Shown here in pieces: positions 1-6,835 of a DNA stretch of 15,357 nucleotides. The DNA lies in NCBI GenBank assembly GCA_012523385.1, contig JAAYIO010000067.1:1-15357 (forward strand), in the 5' to 3' direction. Within the stretch, counting starts at the first letter, position 1. Each line of letters begins with the position of its first letter. Origin of the DNA: Methanomicrobiales archaeon. Lineage in GTDB: Archaea > Halobacteriota > Methanomicrobia > Methanomicrobiales > Methanomicrobiaceae. A program made the position numbers and the translations under genes. The notes beneath the pieces were generated by a model that saw only the letters and a list, made by a program, of their open reading frames with translations, was not told the origin of the DNA and searched no databases.

Positions 1-959
1 ACAGTAAAGTCCTTCATTGACTGCATGTCAAATTCATAGGTGAAAAACCAGTAATATGGGGAAAGTCCTGATTCGGTTCCAATGAGAATCAGATTTCTGC
101 CAAAATTGTCCACGTACTCATCCCTGGCCTTCACATACCTTTCCGCGATCTCACGGCTCTCCCGCACAGAATAGTATTCAAACCCCGGATTGCTCCATAC
201 ATCGCTGCCGGGTTCAAGCATAGCGTTGACGATGTCTATCCATTCTGTATAATTTGAGTTATTATCAGAGAGAGAGAGATACCGCCGGTACTGCGCTGAA
301 CCGCTTCGCTGAATGTACAGTTCACCTGCCAGATCATCACCAAACGGTCTTCTTTCCAGAAAGAAAATGGCGGATGTGACATTTTTCAATGGGTATGGGG
401 TATGGTATTTGTCATAGATGGGGAAGGTGGTGAAATCACGCGGTTCTCCCAGGTCTGTTTCAATGAACCGGGAACTCTCTTTCAACCCGAGTATTTCACT
501 ATCTGCTATCTCTGAGAGCCCCAACCGGGAAAGTGAGAGGCTGTGATTCAGCGTGTCGGAAAGCACCGGCATCAGAGGGGAATCCTCCCCGCCCACATAG
601 GTTCTGATCCCATCCTCCCAGAGATAGATCGAATCCCTGGTATCAGCCGTTCGTTTGATATCTGTGATCTCAACACCGGTTCCCCAGCCAAAACTGTTCG
701 AGACGTTCTCCCGGATCTCCGCCCCGAACGTGACCGGCAGGCCATCGATTCTGAATTCCTCATCCAGGTTCAGGGGATAATACATCTCCTTATCACTGCC
801 GGTGATGCCCCAAAAACCATCACCGAGGAGGACATAGGTAACTACACCGGGACCGGATGCCCGGTTTTCATCTCCGGGGGATAGGTCGGTGCACCCACAC
901 GTTAAGAGGGCAAGCACAAGCCCCGCAACAAATGCTGCATATAGCACTGAATTTTGCAT
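1..959 (-). CDS. Putative lipoprotein, function unknown (3' end beyond window)
   Basis: The frame stays open from the start codon to the left edge, giving about 319 residues, so the C-terminus is missing. The N-terminus is a short hydrophobic signal (YAAFVAGLVLALLTCGC) with a lipobox-like LLTC, so the protein is probably lipid-anchored outside the membrane. Residues of about 45-105 contain a pattern with YYPLNLDEEFRIDGL followed by WGTGVEITDIKR, reminiscent of a small beta-rich domain seen in other exported proteins; I cannot name the family. The later part is rich in charged and aromatic residues, with no catalytic motif I recognise. Two in-frame ATGs lie at 962 and 959. The GAGGA at 967-971 is better spaced for 959. 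It follows the ABC operon in the same direction, but a T-run terminator lies between, so it may be separately transcribed. Confidence 0.8.
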   Translation of the reverse strand, partial: MQNSVLYAAFVAGLVLALLTCGCTDLSPGDENRASGPGVVTYVLLGDGFWGITGSDKEMYYPLNLDEEFRIDGLPVTFGAEIRENVSNSFGWGTGVEITDIKRTADTRDSIYLWEDGIRTYVGGEDSPLMPVLSDTLNHSLSLSRLGLSEIADSEILGLKESSRFIETDLGEPRDFTTFPIYDKYHTPYPLKNVTSAIFFLERRPFGDDLAGELYIQRSGSAQYRRYLSLSDNNSNYTEWIDIVNAMLEPGSDVWSNPGFEYYSVRESREIAERYVKARDEYVDNFGRNLILIGTESGLSPYYWFFTYEFDMQSMKDFT

Positions 960-1047
960 CATACATTCCTCAGACAACAAACGCATCAGTCCATTCCGGC
1001 CGCTCCGGGAGCCCGGAGGTCAATATCTCCCGCCATTTTCATCACCC

Positions 1048-1054
1048 AAAAAAA
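1048..1054 (-). terminator. Oligo-T terminator after the ABC operon
   Basis: Seven T residues on the minus strand lie about 70 nt downstream of the stop codon at 1125. Archaeal transcription commonly ends at such T-runs. It separates the ABC operon from the lipoprotein gene, although read-through is possible. Confidence 0.5.
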
Positions 1055-1083
1055 GGATAAAATTCAATCGGGGATTTTGATAT

Positions 1084-1117
1084 TAACACCAATATTATAT
1101 TTGGTGAGTGGGTGTTA
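1084..1117. repeat. Two nested inverted repeats 3' of the ABC operon
   Basis: TAACACC (1084-1090) pairs with GGTGTTA (1111-1117), and CACCAA (1087-1092) pairs with TTGGTG (1101-1106). The two share bases, so only one can form at a time. They sit just after the stop at 1125 on the minus strand. The AT-rich centre AATATTATAT could also act as a promoter element for the lipoprotein gene, although its leader would then exceed 100 nt. Confidence 0.45.
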
Positions 1118-1124
1118 CCCGGAC

Positions 1125-2564
1125 TCACCGTCGCTGATGTTTCCTGAATGCATACCAGACACCGACTCCGACTCCCACAAGCATGAGAATACCAAGTATG
1201 GCGACAATCGAACTTTCTTTCACAACCACACGGAAATCATCGCTTGTTTCAACCTGATCGGAGGTAACCTTCAGGGTGATCTTGTACTCACTTGCAGCGA
1301 TGCTTGATGGCGGAATGAGGGTGACAGATATCGTATCACTTTCACCGGGTTCAAGGCTGGCAATTGTCTTAGGTGATATCGTGGCCTTCCAGCCCTCAGG
1401 TGCGGATATTTCAGGTTTGATGTTTGAAAGTGATCCGGCACTTCCAGTGTTTTTCAGTCTGACATCAAAATCTACCTTATCGCCCTTTTTCAGCTCATAT
1501 CGGTATTTATCAGGATATATCTTCAGGGTGTAATCTCCCCGAAGTGTTATGTCAAGCTTTTGATCGTAATCATCACCTATTGGTGAGGTCACGACAGACG
1601 TGATAGTATAATCGCCCGTTTCCTCTCCGTATGAAGGAATAACTTCGAGATATAATGTTTTTTCCTCCCCGGCATACATAAAGATCTCTGACAGGCTTTC
1701 TGGTGAATTTTCAGATTCTTTAAACCGTGTATACCAGTTGTCAGGCAGATTAGTTGAATGAAGGGTAAACATACTGTCAGCTCTTCCGATATTCCTGAGT
1801 TTTACCTCAAATACCGGATTTTTGCCTATGGATGTAGTTATTGAAAGAGTCTTATAGGATACTTCTACGGCAATATTCATCTTTTCGAGCACGATATTCC
1901 CTGCATCGGTTTCAAGACCTGAATTAACTTTGACTTCAACCGGGAGAGCACTGTGGTAGCCTTTCTTATCAATATGCAGCGTGTATTCTCCGTGGGGCAG
2001 CTCGCTCCTGATTTTTCCATCATTGGAGGTGGTAATTTCCATCACCGGTTTCGTGGTTTTTCCCTGCATAACCGTGACCGTTGCACCTTTGATGGCTTCA
2101 CCCAGTTCGTTAACGGTGGTCAGTTTTAATATGCCACGCTCACCAGCATGCGTCTTTGAGATATCTGTGTATAACCAGCAGTATCCGTCTCCAATGTGAA
2201 CCTTGATCTGGTATTCACCAACAGGTGCATCTGAGGACGTTTCTACAATGAAACGAATATTCTGACTTGTACCCTTTGCAATTGATGTCCTGGTGATCTC
2301 AGTTTCGCCATTCAGGAACCGATACTCCCATTTCGATGATTCACCAAAAGTTTCGACCCATACTTTTTTGGGATATTCGTTCCCGTTGTTTGTCACCGTG
2401 AGTGCAAATTCTGCGCTCTCCCCCGCTTCAAGTACAATGCCCGGGAATGGACATTGTATCTGGACATCGCGGCCATCAGAACTCTCTAAAGCTGCTGCCG
2501 GCAGTGGAAGTATGACGATGAGCAGAAAGAGGAAAATAAGGATTGAATAGGTAATTTGTTTCAT
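1125..2564 (-). CDS. Exported NEW3-domain protein of an ABC operon, membrane-anchored
   Basis: This 479-residue protein begins with a clear signal peptide (residues 1-26, ending LPLPAAALE). About 30-135 and again about 225-340 and 345-450 look like NEW3/CARDB-type beta-sandwiches, with phrases such as AGESAEFALTVTNNG, IGKNPVFEVKLRNIG and LEPGESDTISVTLIP. Residues of about 145-215 resemble a carboxypeptidase-regulatory/PEGA-like domain (AIKGATVTV, then HGEYTLHIDKKGY). One membrane helix (about 452-471) and a basic tail KHQRR place the domains outside the cell. The start is firm: GAGGG follows the permease stop directly, five bases before ATG. Co-transcription with an ABC-2 ATPase and permease suggests a substrate-binding or assembly role, but the substrate is unknown. 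Confidence 0.85.
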   Translation of the reverse strand: MKQITYSILIFLFLLIVILPLPAAALESSDGRDVQIQCPFPGIVLEAGESAEFALTVTNNGNEYPKKVWVETFGESSKWEYRFLNGETEITRTSIAKGTSQNIRFIVETSSDAPVGEYQIKVHIGDGYCWLYTDISKTHAGERGILKLTTVNELGEAIKGATVTVMQGKTTKPVMEITTSNDGKIRSELPHGEYTLHIDKKGYHSALPVEVKVNSGLETDAGNIVLEKMNIAVEVSYKTLSITTSIGKNPVFEVKLRNIGRADSMFTLHSTNLPDNWYTRFKESENSPESLSEIFMYAGEEKTLYLEVIPSYGEETGDYTITSVVTSPIGDDYDQKLDITLRGDYTLKIYPDKYRYELKKGDKVDFDVRLKNTGSAGSLSNIKPEISAPEGWKATISPKTIASLEPGESDTISVTLIPPSSIAASEYKITLKVTSDQVETSDDFRVVVKESSIVAILGILMLVGVGVGVWYAFRKHQRR

Positions 2565-2573
2565 ATTTCCCTC

Positions 2574-3674
2574 TTATCTGATGTCCATCCGCATGAACCG
2601 AACGTAGGCAAGTCCGAGGAAGGCTGCGGGGAAGGCAAACAGTGCGATGATGTTTTTAAAAATATCTTTAAATACATCTGTTTCCTGCACCTCAAAATCA
2701 TCGCCTCCAACGGGACTGAAAACCATCGACATCATCCTGCTATAATCCGGTATCAGCAGTTTGTATGAGAGCGGCTGTAGATTCATCGTCGGTGAAATAA
2801 GGGTGATGGTATCAGATATTGATTGACGTTTATTTAGGTATTCTTTAATTTGCCGATTGTATTCTTCCCAGACGGGATCGGGTTCGGGTTCCTTATATTC
2901 TACTTTACCATCGGAACTTACCGAAGATGATACTACGGACATGCCCCTATGCACAGAGTCGGAGGAAAACATCTGCTCGGGATATTCCGGAGGATCACCA
3001 ATAACTATGCTCATTACCGGTCCATTCACCAGAATCGGCAGGCTCGTAAGGGCAACAAAGATGACCAGCGTATAGACAAGGGCCTTGCCACTGTCATTTG
3101 CTACGGTGGACATGAAGAGTGATAATGCGAAATACGAGAGTATCATCAGGAATGCCGCTCCACCAAATACCAGAATTTTTAATAATTCATCGCCTTCAGG
3201 GACAATTCCTGAGAGAAGAAGGATGGCAAAGGTGATAATAAACGTAATGCCAAGTGCGATGGCAAGTGCCAAAAGGCCACCAAGCGCTTTTCCGTTTATG
3301 ACTTCGTCACGATATATTGGATGTGAAAGCAGTATCTTCAGGGATTTGGTCTCTTTTTCTTTTGATATCAAATCAAATCCCATTGCAATACCAAGCACCG
3401 CTCCGAGGGTTATGATCAGTAAACTGACTTGCAGGTAGATGGACATGATAGAGGGTTTACCCCATCCGCCAAATCCCATACCAAATTCATCGTCATCTGC
3501 GACAGACTGACGTTCATTATATTGCTGCAGTTCTTTGTTATACTCTGCTGCGCCGCTGATCATCCCTATGGTTGTGATGATCAGGAATATTCCGAATATC
3601 AGCAGAAATTTTCTGCTCCTGAAGTGATCACGGAGCTCCTTTCGTGCGATCACCGGCAATCCGTTCGATTTCAT
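2574..3674 (-). CDS. ABC-2 type transporter permease
   Basis: A 366-residue integral membrane protein with about six helices: near 24-43, 80-104, 131-156, 168-190, 196-222 and 338-358. The stretch KEKETKSLKILLSHP and the following EVINGKALGG are typical of ABC-2 permeases of the NatB/Nos type. A loop of roughly 115 residues between helices 5 and 6, and a shorter one after helix 1, probably face outwards. It starts two bases after the ATPase stop and ends nine bases before the NEW3 protein, so the three are one operon. It should form the transmembrane channel with the 3677-4588 ATPase. The cargo cannot be told from sequence: ions, drugs, lipids or secreted protein are all possible. Confidence 0.9.
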   Translation of the reverse strand: MKSNGLPVIARKELRDHFRSRKFLLIFGIFLIITTIGMISGAAEYNKELQQYNERQSVADDDEFGMGFGGWGKPSIMSIYLQVSLLIITLGAVLGIAMGFDLISKEKETKSLKILLSHPIYRDEVINGKALGGLLALAIALGITFIITFAILLLSGIVPEGDELLKILVFGGAAFLMILSYFALSLFMSTVANDSGKALVYTLVIFVALTSLPILVNGPVMSIVIGDPPEYPEQMFSSDSVHRGMSVVSSSVSSDGKVEYKEPEPDPVWEEYNRQIKEYLNKRQSISDTITLISPTMNLQPLSYKLLIPDYSRMMSMVFSPVGGDDFEVQETDVFKDIFKNIIALFAFPAAFLGLAYVRFMRMDIR

Positions 3675-3676
3675 AA

Positions 3677-4588
3677 TTATTTGTCTCCCGTGTTGTAATA
3701 TAACAAAATGGCCTGTTCAAGTGTCGACCGGTCGAGAGTCAGCTGGCGTATCATCACGTTTTGTTCCCGGAGGGTGTCTGCAATATCATCTCTGATATCA
3801 GAGCGTGCAGTGATCACGGCTTCGTGGTTTTCGTTGGAATATTCTGCCGATATGAGGTCAGGATGGTTGAATTCCGGCATGGAACCGCGTGTCTCCACCA
3901 GGATCTTCACCTGTTCTCCCTGAAGCACCCGTGTCAATTCTTTCCATGTGCCTTCTGCCACCAGTTTTCCCTGGGATAGCACACCAATAGAGGTGCACAC
4001 CAGACTTACTTCTGAAAGAATGTGTGATGAGACAAGGACGGTCTTTCCGTCTGCTGCCATCTTTTTTATAATTCTGCGGTAGTCTGCAACTCCCTGCGGG
4101 TCAAGGTTTGCCGTCGGTTCGTCAAGTATGATGACGGCCGGGTCGTTTAAAAGTGCCTTTGCAATCCCAAGACGCTGACGCATTCCTTTTGAGTAACCGC
4201 CAACCAGTTTTTCAACTCCGTCAAGGTTCATCATTGATAACAGTTCATCAATGCGTGATTTTCTTGTTGAGGTATCGAGGCCATACAAACGGGCAAAAAA
4301 GTCGAGGTTTTCACTGGCCGAGAGGTTTGTATAGAATCCCACATCTTCAGGCATGTAGCCGATACGGTGTTTGACTTCTATCGGGTTTTTTGCAACTTCA
4401 ACGCCGTCTATCAGGCATCTTCCCGCTGTGGGTTCGATAAGGCCGGTCAGCATCAGTATCGCCGTACTTTTGCCAGCACCGTTTGGTCCTAAAAGGCCGA
4501 ATATCTCACCCCCCGGAATCTCAAAATTGAGATCATTGACGGCATAAACGCCGTTGTATTCCTTTGAAAGATGGTCAAATGTAATCAT
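3677..4588 (-). CDS. ABC transporter ATP-binding protein
   Basis: A 303-residue ATPase of the DrrA/NatA-like class. Walker A GPNGAGKST is at 34-42, the Q-loop region reads GYMPEDV at 77-83 with Glu where many members have Gln, the signature is YSKGMRQR at 132-139 (Ser-Lys-Gly instead of Ser-Gly-Gly), Walker B is VIILDEP at 152-158, and the switch His is H189. About 100 residues follow the nucleotide-binding domain, as is usual for this class. GTGA at 4596-4599 lies seven bases before the ATG and supports the start. It is first in the operon with the permease and the NEW3 protein, energising the ABC-2 pump. Confidence 0.93.
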   Translation of the reverse strand: MITFDHLSKEYNGVYAVNDLNFEIPGGEIFGLLGPNGAGKSTAILMLTGLIEPTAGRCLIDGVEVAKNPIEVKHRIGYMPEDVGFYTNLSASENLDFFARLYGLDTSTRKSRIDELLSMMNLDGVEKLVGGYSKGMRQRLGIAKALLNDPAVIILDEPTANLDPQGVADYRRIIKKMAADGKTVLVSSHILSEVSLVCTSIGVLSQGKLVAEGTWKELTRVLQGEQVKILVETRGSMPEFNHPDLISAEYSNENHEAVITARSDIRDDIADTLREQNVMIRQLTLDRSTLEQAILLYYNTGDK

Positions 4589-4628
4589 ATTATCTTCACA
4601 TTCTGTGCTACTAACACTAAGGATTTAC

Positions 4629-4638
4629 TCTATAAATG
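4629..4638 (-). promoter_or_regulatory. TATA box for the ABC operon
   Basis: CATTTATAGA on the minus strand lies about 45 bases before the ATPase start codon. A start site some 25 bases downstream would leave a leader of about 20 nt that includes the GTGA ribosome-binding sequence. Confidence 0.5.
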
Positions 4639-4647
4639 AATTATGCT

Positions 4648-4691
4648 ACAATCGTTTACACGTTGTCGATAGTATAGACGATTGTGACAAC
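4648..4691. promoter_or_regulatory. Interleaved inverted repeats upstream of the ABC operon
   Basis: ACAATCGT (4648-4655) is the exact complement of ACGATTGT (4678-4685), and GTTGTC (4662-4667) of GACAAC (4686-4691). They lie just upstream of the TATA box, where archaeal activators commonly bind. Operator function is inferred from position and symmetry only. Confidence 0.4.
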
Positions 4692-4842
4692 AAAATCATG
4701 TCATTCAGACTTCAGCGCTAATCCGTGTCATGGTATGAAAGCACGCTGAATATTTGTATGTATACGGGCGTTCATCTCGGCTCATCTCATTTCACCCGTT
4801 CTCAGGGAACATGTAAAATCAGGGCATGGAAATATGCAATTC

Positions 4843-5436
4843 TTATCCGGATACTGAAAAATTGAGAGAATATTGGGTATACGTTGGATAAATTACAGAG
4901 GTGCCATTTACCATCTCACTTCCAACACTAACAAGAATCCTGCATTCTTCGAAAGGAGGGGTGTCATCCTCCGACTGAATCACCAGAATAATATATCCCT
5001 GATTCCCTTCATCAGGGCGAGATAGATTGATATCCGGCCGGATTCTTACCAAACTGGTGTATTCCAGCGAAGAGCCGGTGTGCCATTCCGAGATGTAATA
5101 TTCGGGACGGGCATCTATCTCGCCGTCAGGATAGCTGCTGTATTTTTCCTTGACTATCCATCCCTGAGGAATGCCAAATTCCACACCTCCAAAGTCTTTA
5201 GAGGATATCTGGAGGTGGGCGGTGATGACCACCTGACGGGTTCCTTTAATCACCCCTGCAAACATCGCTCCCTGTACCATTGATCCGGACGCATTGTCAT
5301 AAAGGTCGAAATGCGTGATATCAACCGTCTTGAATTCTGTATCCGGTGATTGCTGATGAAAAGGGCCAAACACCAAAAGTGCCAGAAGTAGCAGTGCGCC
5401 GATGGCCAGAAAGATATAATATATGTTTTTCTTCAT
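4843..5436 (-). CDS. Membrane-anchored exported protein of unknown function
   Basis: The product is about 197 residues. A single N-terminal hydrophobic segment (IYYIFLAIGALLLLALLVFG), with no clear cleavage site, is followed by a soluble, probably extracytoplasmic domain with alternating beta-type hydrophobicity (VVITAHLQISS, LVRIRPDINLS, YIILVIQSEDD). I recognise no family and see no catalytic motif; there are only a few cysteines and no metal site. ATG at 5436 is preferred because GTGA lies five bases upstream; a GTG three codons earlier is the alternative. A six-codon reading frame with a good ribosome-binding sequence ends ten bases before the start. The gene is separated from the ABC operon by about 250 bp that include the operon promoter, so it is probably a separate unit. 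Confidence 0.7.
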   Translation of the reverse strand: MKKNIYYIFLAIGALLLLALLVFGPFHQQSPDTEFKTVDITHFDLYDNASGSMVQGAMFAGVIKGTRQVVITAHLQISSKDFGGVEFGIPQGWIVKEKYSSYPDGEIDARPEYYISEWHTGSSLEYTSLVRIRPDINLSRPDEGNQGYIILVIQSEDDTPPFEECRILVSVGSEMVNGTSVIYPTYTQYSLNFSVSG

Positions 5437-5446
5437 TCCTGTCACT

Positions 5447-5467
5447 TCAATTCAGGGTCGTTTCCAT
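5447..5467 (-). other. Possible six-codon leader ORF
   Basis: ATG at 5467 encodes METTLN then TGA and is preceded two bases away by GGTGAT (5470-5475), one of the best ribosome-binding sequences in the window. It is out of frame with the following gene, whose start is ten bases after this stop. It could be a leader peptide, or a leftover start. Confidence 0.25.
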
Positions 5468-5514
5468 TTATCACCTTTCTTTTGTCACACCAAGACTATG
5501 TTGGTTGCCGTTTA

Positions 5515-5709
5515 CTATTTCCTCACTGCACATGCCCTGATCATTAGCCCGATGACGGCGAGGAAAATTCCAAAGCGGGGCGATTTTGCCCTTTCATCGT
5601 CTATACCGGTTCCGTGGATGGGTGCCGATGTAGGGGGAACAGGAATATCGTTGGATGCCAGCTCACGTTTGCGCAGGTAACGGACCGGGCAATGTATGGG
5701 TTGCGGGCG
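5515..5709 (-). pseudogene. Remnant of a PGF-CTERM-type surface protein C-terminus
   Basis: A 64-codon open frame has no ATG in its first two thirds and begins directly after an in-frame TAG (5710-5712). It reads as a Pro/Thr linker (IPVPPTSAPIHGTG), then SPRFGIFLAVIGLMIRACAVRK and two stops. The last part has the layout of archaeal PGF-CTERM sorting tails: short motif, hydrophobic helix, basic end. Gly of PGF is replaced by Arg, and a further Arg breaks the helix. The upstream body of such a protein is not visible. I infer a decayed gene fragment; a short real gene with a non-ATG start is less likely. Confidence 0.45.
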
Positions 5710-5728
5710 CTAATTTAGTGAGCCAAAG

Positions 5729-5774
5729 AATTGTGGCAAATTAAGACCGTTAAATCACAATTGTGTCAATTAAA
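5729..5774. promoter_or_regulatory. Imperfect direct repeats upstream of the TBP gene
   Basis: AATTGTGGCAAATTAA (5729-5744) and AATTGTGTCAATTAAA (5759-5774) recur exactly 30 bp apart, close to three helical turns. The second overlaps the 10-bp palindrome CACAATTGTG (5756-5765). They lie about 150-195 bp before the TBP start codon. The rest of 5713-5882 shows nothing else I can name. Confidence 0.4.
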
Positions 5775-5882
5775 CCCACAAAGACAGCACCTAAAGAGTT
5801 CCCAGAATTGGTAAAAGTATAATTGCGCTGTAGCTTAATATCACCCGTTATCCACCTTAAACCAAGCCAATTCCAACCCTAT

Positions 5883-5924
5883 CATAAAATGATTGGGCAA
5901 TAGTTATCGTATCAGAATCGATAC
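5883..5924 (+). promoter_or_regulatory. Probable TBP promoter with start-site inverted repeat
   Basis: CATAAAATG (5883-5891) fits an archaeal TATA box placed to give a start site near 5912-5916 and a leader of only about 10-14 nt. GTATC (5909-5913) and GATAC (5920-5924) form an inverted repeat over this start region. There is no good ribosome-binding sequence, consistent with a near-leaderless mRNA. Confidence 0.4.
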
Positions 5925-5925
5925 A

Positions 5926-6492
5926 ATGAGGACAATGGATGTTGGAGAACTATATCATTCCCTGAAAATTGAAAATATTGTTGCTTCCGGGCGTGTTGCC
6001 GAAGCTTTGGATATTGAATTTCTTTCTGGTGCCCTTGATGGGTGTGTCCTGAACAAAAAGAAATTTCCCGGCGCAATCTATCATATGAAAGTCCCTAAAA
6101 TTGCACTCCTCCTCTTCTCGTCAGGGAAGATTGTCATGACAGGGATATCAAATAAGGATGAATTCCACGAAGGTCTTGCCACCATTGTCAGGCAGTTGCA
6201 GCAACATGGCATACAGACACTTGAATCACCTGATGTTGTAATTTCAAATATGGTATGCTCTTATGATAGCGGGAATTTTATCAACCTCAATAAGGTGGTT
6301 CTCACACTCAGTCATGAAAGAGTAGAATATGAGCCTGAACAGTTCCCTGGACTTGTATATCGCATAGATGATCCAAAGGTAGTAGCACTCCTGTTCTCAT
6401 CGGGAAAATTTATTCTCACCGGTGCAAAAAAGATTGAGGATGTGAAACTGGCTATCGATTATCTGGAAGAACGACTGAAACAGATTCAATAA
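5926..6492 (+). CDS. tbp: TATA-binding protein paralogue, divergent
   Basis: A 188-residue protein with the two-fold TBP repeat. Repeat one runs from KIENIVAS (14-21) to about 97, repeat two from SNMVCS (107-112) to the end. The four DNA-kinking phenylalanines are present: F47 in KFPG, F64 in LFSSGK, F140 in QFPG and F157 in LFSSGK. The central minor-groove asparagines also fit, N17 and N108. It should therefore bind TATA boxes and recruit TFB and RNA polymerase. The first repeat is unusual: GAIYHMKVPKIALLL replaces the common GLVYR...PKAA, and MTGIS replaces CTGAK. The second is close to consensus. ATG at 5926 (or 5935) is chosen over an upstream TTG at 5893, because TBPs begin just before the KIENIVAS segment. 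Divergence suggests an additional, possibly condition-specific TBP. Confidence 0.93.
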   Translation: MRTMDVGELYHSLKIENIVASGRVAEALDIEFLSGALDGCVLNKKKFPGAIYHMKVPKIALLLFSSGKIVMTGISNKDEFHEGLATIVRQLQQHGIQTLESPDVVISNMVCSYDSGNFINLNKVVLTLSHERVEYEPEQFPGLVYRIDDPKVVALLFSSGKFILTGAKKIEDVKLAIDYLEERLKQIQ

Positions 6493-6554
6493 CCATCATC
6501 CGTGACCGCTGATGCAATGGTGCAGGGGCATATGTATCAGAATAACCGTTACCC

Positions 6555-6561
6555 TTTTTTT
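6555..6561 (+). terminator. Oligo-T terminator of the TBP gene
   Basis: Seven T residues lie about 63 nt after the TBP stop codon, with no strong hairpin before them. Confidence 0.45.
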
Positions 6562-6593
6562 CCACCAGCATGGTGTATTCTCTTGAGGGAACT

Positions 6594-6616
6594 GGGATGC
6601 CATCCCTATAAAATAG
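6594..6616 (+). promoter_or_regulatory. Orphan TATA box abutting a perfect palindrome
   Basis: TATAAAATAG (6607-6616) is the best TATA box in the window and is immediately preceded by the 13-bp palindrome GGGATGCCATCCC (6594-6606), which occupies the TFB recognition position. No protein gene begins downstream on the plus strand. A repressor operator over a promoter would look like this. Confidence 0.45.
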
Positions 6617-6632
6617 ATTTCAGTCCTTATTG

Positions 6633-6798
6633 GAAACACCCATTCGGGCCTTTCTTCGGGATTTTACTTTTCATGTCACGCCCTAATGGTTTGAACACTC
6701 AGTCTGTTCTGTCATAAAGGAAAATTAAACAACACCCGAGAACAATGTGCCAACTTTGAGGAATCTCACCCCCCGTTTGGCATCACCTGAGTTTTTTT
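6633..6798 (+). ncRNA. Candidate small RNA between TBP and the membrane protein
   Basis: The start is projected about 25 bases after the 6607-6616 TATA box, and the end is placed at the T7 run at 6792-6798. Near the 3' end, TGCCAA (6748-6753) pairs with TTGGCA (6777-6782), enclosing a small TGAG-GAAT-CTCA hairpin (6757-6768). The only reading frame of note is a 14-codon ATG frame from 6673 without a ribosome-binding sequence. This stretch is part of a 343-bp gap (6493-6835) otherwise free of genes. No known RNA family was recognised. Confidence 0.3.
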
Positions 6799-6807
6799 CT
6801 AAAAAAA
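6792..6807. terminator. Bidirectional T/A-run terminator
   Basis: T7-CT-A7 gives an oligo-T run on both strands: one for transcripts coming from the left, the other 29-35 nt after the stop of the minus-strand gene at 6836. A further T8 follows at 6814-6821 on the plus strand. Confidence 0.5.
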
Positions 6808-6835
6808 TGATTTGTTTTTTTTCAAACGCACCGAA

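Noticed and set aside
543..1307. Several plus-strand frames over the lipoprotein gene and the ABC operon end
   Set aside because: All are antisense to well-supported genes or cross terminators, without domain patterns.
5893..5925. TTG start adding 11 residues to the TBP
   Set aside because: It overlaps the likely TATA box and start-site region, and TBPs do not need this extension.
6502..6717. A 71-codon plus-strand frame after the TBP gene
   Set aside because: Contains no recognisable domain, crosses a T7 terminator and the orphan promoter, and has no ribosome-binding sequence.
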